NCBI GenBank assembly: GCA_964036155.1
Contig: OZ038423.1
Span: 76,275,249-76,339,248 of the forward strand
DNA: 64,000 nucleotides
From: Diploscapter coronatus
Lineage: Eukaryota > Nematoda > Chromadorea > Rhabditida > Rhabditidae
Direction: 5' to 3'
In this document: positions 60,576 to 64,000 of the stretch, piece by piece
How positions within the stretch are numbered: the stretch's first letter is position 1
Layout: every line of letters starts with the position of its first letter
The notes under the pieces: generated by a model
Told to the model about the DNA's origin: nothing
What the model saw: the letters and a program-made list of their open reading frames with translations, nothing else
The model's database searches: none
Position numbers and translations under genes: made by a program

Positions 60576-60757
60576 CGAAGTGCACCGTCGACTCCTCCGC
60601 CTTAAATTCATATATAAATTCGCAGTTTAGTTTTATGTTTATCATAAAAAATAAGATTTGATAATTTTTAACTCACCAGCTTTTAATACTTTATTCGTGG
60701 CATTGGACGATATTATCCTGCACGAAGGCGAGTTCAAACGACATTTGTGAAATAGTT
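60484..60757 (-). pseudogene. Macro-domain-like coding fragment with in-frame stop
   Basis: Reading minus, an exon (about 60717-60677) gives IISSNATNKVLKAG and splices to GGVDGALR. The stop TAA at 60574-60572 follows immediately. The same frame then continues as VAGHNRIADYMAKYFANG and GEGHAVVTPALDLKNF to a GTAAGTG donor. This matches the macro-domain core order 'IVNAAN..LLGGGGVDGAIHRAAG..G-A-ITPGYDL' (ADP-ribose binding or hydrolase). The stop replaces the residue just before the expected (K/R)xAG motif. It could be a pseudogene, a sequencing error or a readthrough site. Exons upstream and downstream are unresolved. Confidence 0.5.
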
Positions 60758-63073
60758 GAAAGTTAAAGTTAATTTCTAAAAATTAAACTAATTAAAGCTA
60801 TGAAACAAACTTAAGAAAGTAAATCGATGATGAAAATTTGACTTTTCAGAGAAGAAACATTACGATCATCATTGTAAAGAGCGAGGCAAGAATGAGAATA
60901 AAAAGCGAGGAGAGATGTCTCTCTTGCCTGGCTCTATCTAACAAATTAGAGCTGAATAATCTTAACATGCAAAAGTCGATTTTTATTGACACTACAGCAG
61001 CTTACCTTACGATAAGTTGTTTCTTATTCCGATATTTATCATTGCAAAAGTAGTTTTTGTTCAGAATACGATGATTTAAGCATCGAATAATGGTCGATTT
61101 AGGCGAACATGAAGTCGAGATACTATATCTGAAAGTTAAAGGGTGAAAATGTTGAGAAGAATTGATAGAAAGCGGCTGTTTTGCACGATTTGAATGTGAG
61201 AAGGGTGGTTAAAGATGGACGATATTCGAGAGAAGGGGATAAAGAAATGTCGAATGTTTTGATTCATCATTGAAATAGCAAGGGAAAAGATGCAGAATGA
61301 ATACAAAAACATCGTGTTCTGGTGCAGGTGCCACAGTTTTGCGATAAGATTTGCAAGTCGGCGAAAGGGGTTGAGAAAAAAAGGAAAGTGCAAATGTTTC
61401 CCAAACAAAATCGTAGACATTTCGAATTCAACAGATGAATAAGCTTGGGAACCCAGAGTAAAATTGGAGAACGCAAACTGCAAATGCACAGGATGTAACA
61501 AAAAGTGGTAGTTAAGGGTCCCTAAAAATGGGAAACAAGTACTCTTCAATAGTCGTATGTCATGAAAAACCATCCCTAAACCGATGATAAACCTGATCAA
61601 ATGATTCTGTGCCAAAAATCAGGACAAAACAGCCACACAGTCACGCACAAGCAATATTTCATCTGAGAAAATGTATTGATTTTGGGTGACGGGTTTTTTC
61701 GACCTACAATTTTTCTAAGTGTATTTTTTCCTCACAAAAGTGTTATTTATATTCCTGGTGACATTTTGGCATACAAATTCTATTCGAAACATCAATCCAG
61801 CATATCTACTTGGGGCCCTAGCTATATGCATTGAATTTATAAACTGGAATAAATTTAATTTTTAGGAAAGATTTACCATACTTATGGATAAAACTAGCAT
61901 ATCGAGGCCTGATGAACTTCCAATTCAAGGTTCATGACCTATTCTCTATTTCGTGCATATGTACTATTTACTTTTTAAGAAACAGCAATAAATTCAATAG
62001 TTTACTAGATCATCAATATATTTACGAGTAATAATTTTAACATATAATAACGAAACCTTCGAATGGCACAAGCAATTGATGAAAATCAATTAGATTGAAT
62101 AAATTCATGGGTTAAAGTTATATCACAGCTGAGATTTGAAATACTTATTCTGAATAAAATATATTTTGATAAATAATTATTTGAAAATATTAGAAGTCTA
62201 AATAACTGAAGAGTAACGTCGAATTTTCATATCATTATTCCTACGCAAAGACTTGCATTTTGGTGGAGACAAGTGAAAGCCTTATTAAAATCGTGTCTGA
62301 AGATTGATAATTTTCAAAATTCCATAATCATTGGCAGTACCTTAATCTGCAATTAGAACCTTATATTTAGAGTCGAATAGTCCTATCATTATTAGATTTT
62401 CATATTATGTGAGGTTCGAAAATATTAACGATACAGAATAATTGAGAAGGTAGGATAGCACCGATTTACGTAATAAAAATGTTGGAAAAGTTCAAAATCG
62501 TGACGAATGCATCGAAAGATAACGCATTTTGAACTCTTATCTGTATGAAAAATACCGAGTTGAGGGCACAGGAATTATGAATTTCGAAAAGTAGGGGCAG
62601 GAACATAAAAGACTTGTCATTATTGGAATATTAATATAATGGCTATCTATGCAGGGATAAACTTATCCTAATCTACAGAAATCAAGATGAAACAAATCTA
62701 AACACGACATAATGAAAGAACCGGCGATTTTGGCAAACTATGAATGATTTGTCGTCTTCTAACTTATGAGATAATTGCAACTATCTAGGAATTATTTAAT
62801 ATCGTCCATAATTTCATCATTTTTCGTCTCGTTATTCTTGTTATTTGACTTTTTGCAATATGGACGATGATTAATGGCTACCAAATAAATGATTCAATTT
62901 GTGGTGAAGTCGATAGGCAGTTTTGAAAATTGCGTTCCTAAAATCGATAAGAAAGAATCTCCTTGAGATAGATGATATTTGGGCTGATTGAATGAACTGA
63001 ATTATTGTTGATGGATGAATTGACTGAACTCATTCATCGACTTGCAATGGATCCGTGGTTGATTTTGTATGGC
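60758..63073. other. Non-coding gap upstream of the macro-like fragment
   Basis: A minus frame near 61130-61015 ends at a GTAAGC donor in the right phase to precede the macro exon, but has no homology. The 159-codon minus frame at 61136-61615 is Phe/Leu/His-rich, mirrors a purine-rich plus strand and has no recognised motif. The rest is AT-rich. Confidence 0.35.
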
Positions 63074-63734
63074 CTAAGGCTGATTGCGAGGTCGACCGAT
63101 TTGAAGGAATAGTCGCTCGCCACTCGCTTTCACGAATGTCACGGCGGATAACTAAAATTTTGAAAGGAAATAATAGTAGACATTTTACCTCTGGAATACT
63201 ACTCACTATCTCAACATTTTGATGGTATATTTTCAAGTGATAGAAACTAGAATTATATATTTTTAATTTTGATGTAATGAAAGGGCTTTTTACAAAGATG
63301 AAATTTGAAGTGACATATATTTTTGACAATCATGTTTTGTTAGACTGACATTCATCATTCCAGCATTTTGACGATTTTAATCATTTGTAAAGAAAAGTTG
63401 CTTGAAATTCCAACTCTACCTGATCAGTGACGGGCAGCCCGTTGACAGCCAAAATCCTGTCGCCGACTTTCAGCTTCTCAGCTGCGGTGGATCCGGGCTG
63501 GAGAGAGGTGACGAGAATTCCCCGCGTTCTCTTCCCTATGCCCATTCCCAATTGCTGATCGGGAACCTTGAAATGCGAAATAAAGAATTATTCCGATATA
63601 ATAAATCTGCTTGCCTTCTTCAATTCAACCAGGAGTGTCTCACTGCCCTCCTCCTTCAAATCGTGCAGAATCTCCACGATCAGGCCCTGTTGAGAGGCTG
63701 TCGACATTTTCTCTGATGGTGGGTGATGGCTCAT
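63074..63734 (-). CDS. Single PDZ-domain protein (about 110 aa)
   Basis: The ATG at 63734 begins MSHHPPSEKMSTASQQ, although an acceptor just upstream (near 63753) allows an earlier exon outside or near the window edge. Exon 2 (63566-63419) has the PDZ core: PDQQLGMGIGKRTRGILVTS (carboxylate-binding loop LGMGI), LQPGSTAAEKLKVGDRILAV and NGLPVTDQ. Exon 3 (63151-63074) completes the fold with LSAVTFVKASGERLFLQIGR and ends PRNQP. Almost the whole protein is one PDZ domain, so it is likely a small scaffold or competitor binding C-terminal peptides. The first intron seems to use a GC donor (AAG|GCAAGC at about 63617). Confidence 0.8.
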
Positions 63735-64000
63735 CGCCTGCTTACTGTCTTTCTGAAATGGTTTTGATGAAAGAAAGATTTGATAAAATGGTCCTCCAAA
63801 AAGACGATTTGTAAAAATGATCATTGCATTCGTGTTCATTAACGAAGAACGTTTTCCTGTACTTGGATTGCAAGATGTTAGCGGGCGTGGCTAAAGCGCT
63901 ATACCATGTCGATTTCATTTAAAATTTTGAACTATTTAGTGCCTGCCCCTCTTGTTCCTAATTAAGAATAATTCTGTAACATTCTGGATCAGATTCGCGC
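63735..64000. other. Right edge, likely 5' region of the PDZ gene
   Basis: No separate gene is recognised in the last 266 bases. Confidence 0.4.

Noticed and set aside
61136..61615. 159-codon minus-strand frame, longest uninterrupted in its region
   Set aside because: Phe/Leu/His/Ser-rich translation of a purine-skewed strand, no motif, no start context and no splice partners.

Overview
This is metazoan nuclear DNA from an AT-rich genome with very short introns (most resolve at 43-55 nt, GT-AG). The gene set suggests a nematode or a similarly compact ecdysozoan: a small cuticlin-like ZP protein, an odd-skipped zinc-finger factor with three fingers, several small secreted or membrane proteins, and F-box/kelch paralogs. 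The placement is an inference. No bacterial features, tRNA, rRNA or CRISPR were seen. Every gene model was built by hand from reading frame, splice-site phase and remembered family sequence, without alignment.

Layout. 1-1958 (-): 5' part of a cyclin-G-associated (GAK/auxilin) kinase, cut by the window edge and divergent from 2238-4575 (+), a protein with three OB-fold/cold-shock-like repeats. 5163-5477 (-): a 71-aa protein. 6012-6725 (-): a 116-aa single-pass membrane protein. 10627-11936 (-): a 120-aa type I membrane protein with a Cys-rich ectodomain. 16713-18102 (-): a spermidine-synthase-like methyltransferase with an apparent signal peptide. 19308-19878 (+): a short secreted ZP/cuticlin-like protein. 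20820-22462 (+): a secreted precursor with dibasic sites. 23328-26735 (-): UVSSA, a transcription-coupled repair scaffold. 39019-41172 (+): odd-skipped. 42159-46852 (-): GK5-type FGGY kinase. 48703-52913 (-): DNAJC3/P58IPK, an ER co-chaperone. 59165-59749 and about 60490-60757 (-): a Ser-rich C-terminal fragment and a macro-domain fragment containing an in-frame stop. 63074-63734 (-): a single-PDZ protein. The long gaps at 6.7-10.6, 11.9-16.7, 31-39 and 60.8-63 kb hold no convincing genes, but do hold purine/pyrimidine-skewed blocks and foldback repeats.

The most unusual content is a dispersed kelch family (27838-31011 +, 54066-55719 -, 57210-58510 +, plus a broken copy at 55886-56250 -). All intact copies share one kelch exon cassette joined at the same phase-1 intron, but each has a different N-terminus: a signal peptide plus helical domain, a transmembrane anchor, or an F-box. 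The same beta-propeller would therefore be sent to secretory, membrane-anchored or cytosolic ubiquitin-ligase settings. Other notable items are several short foldback elements with TCGCGAC-like arms, a macro-domain reading frame with a UAA directly before a long stem-loop, and two GC-AG introns.
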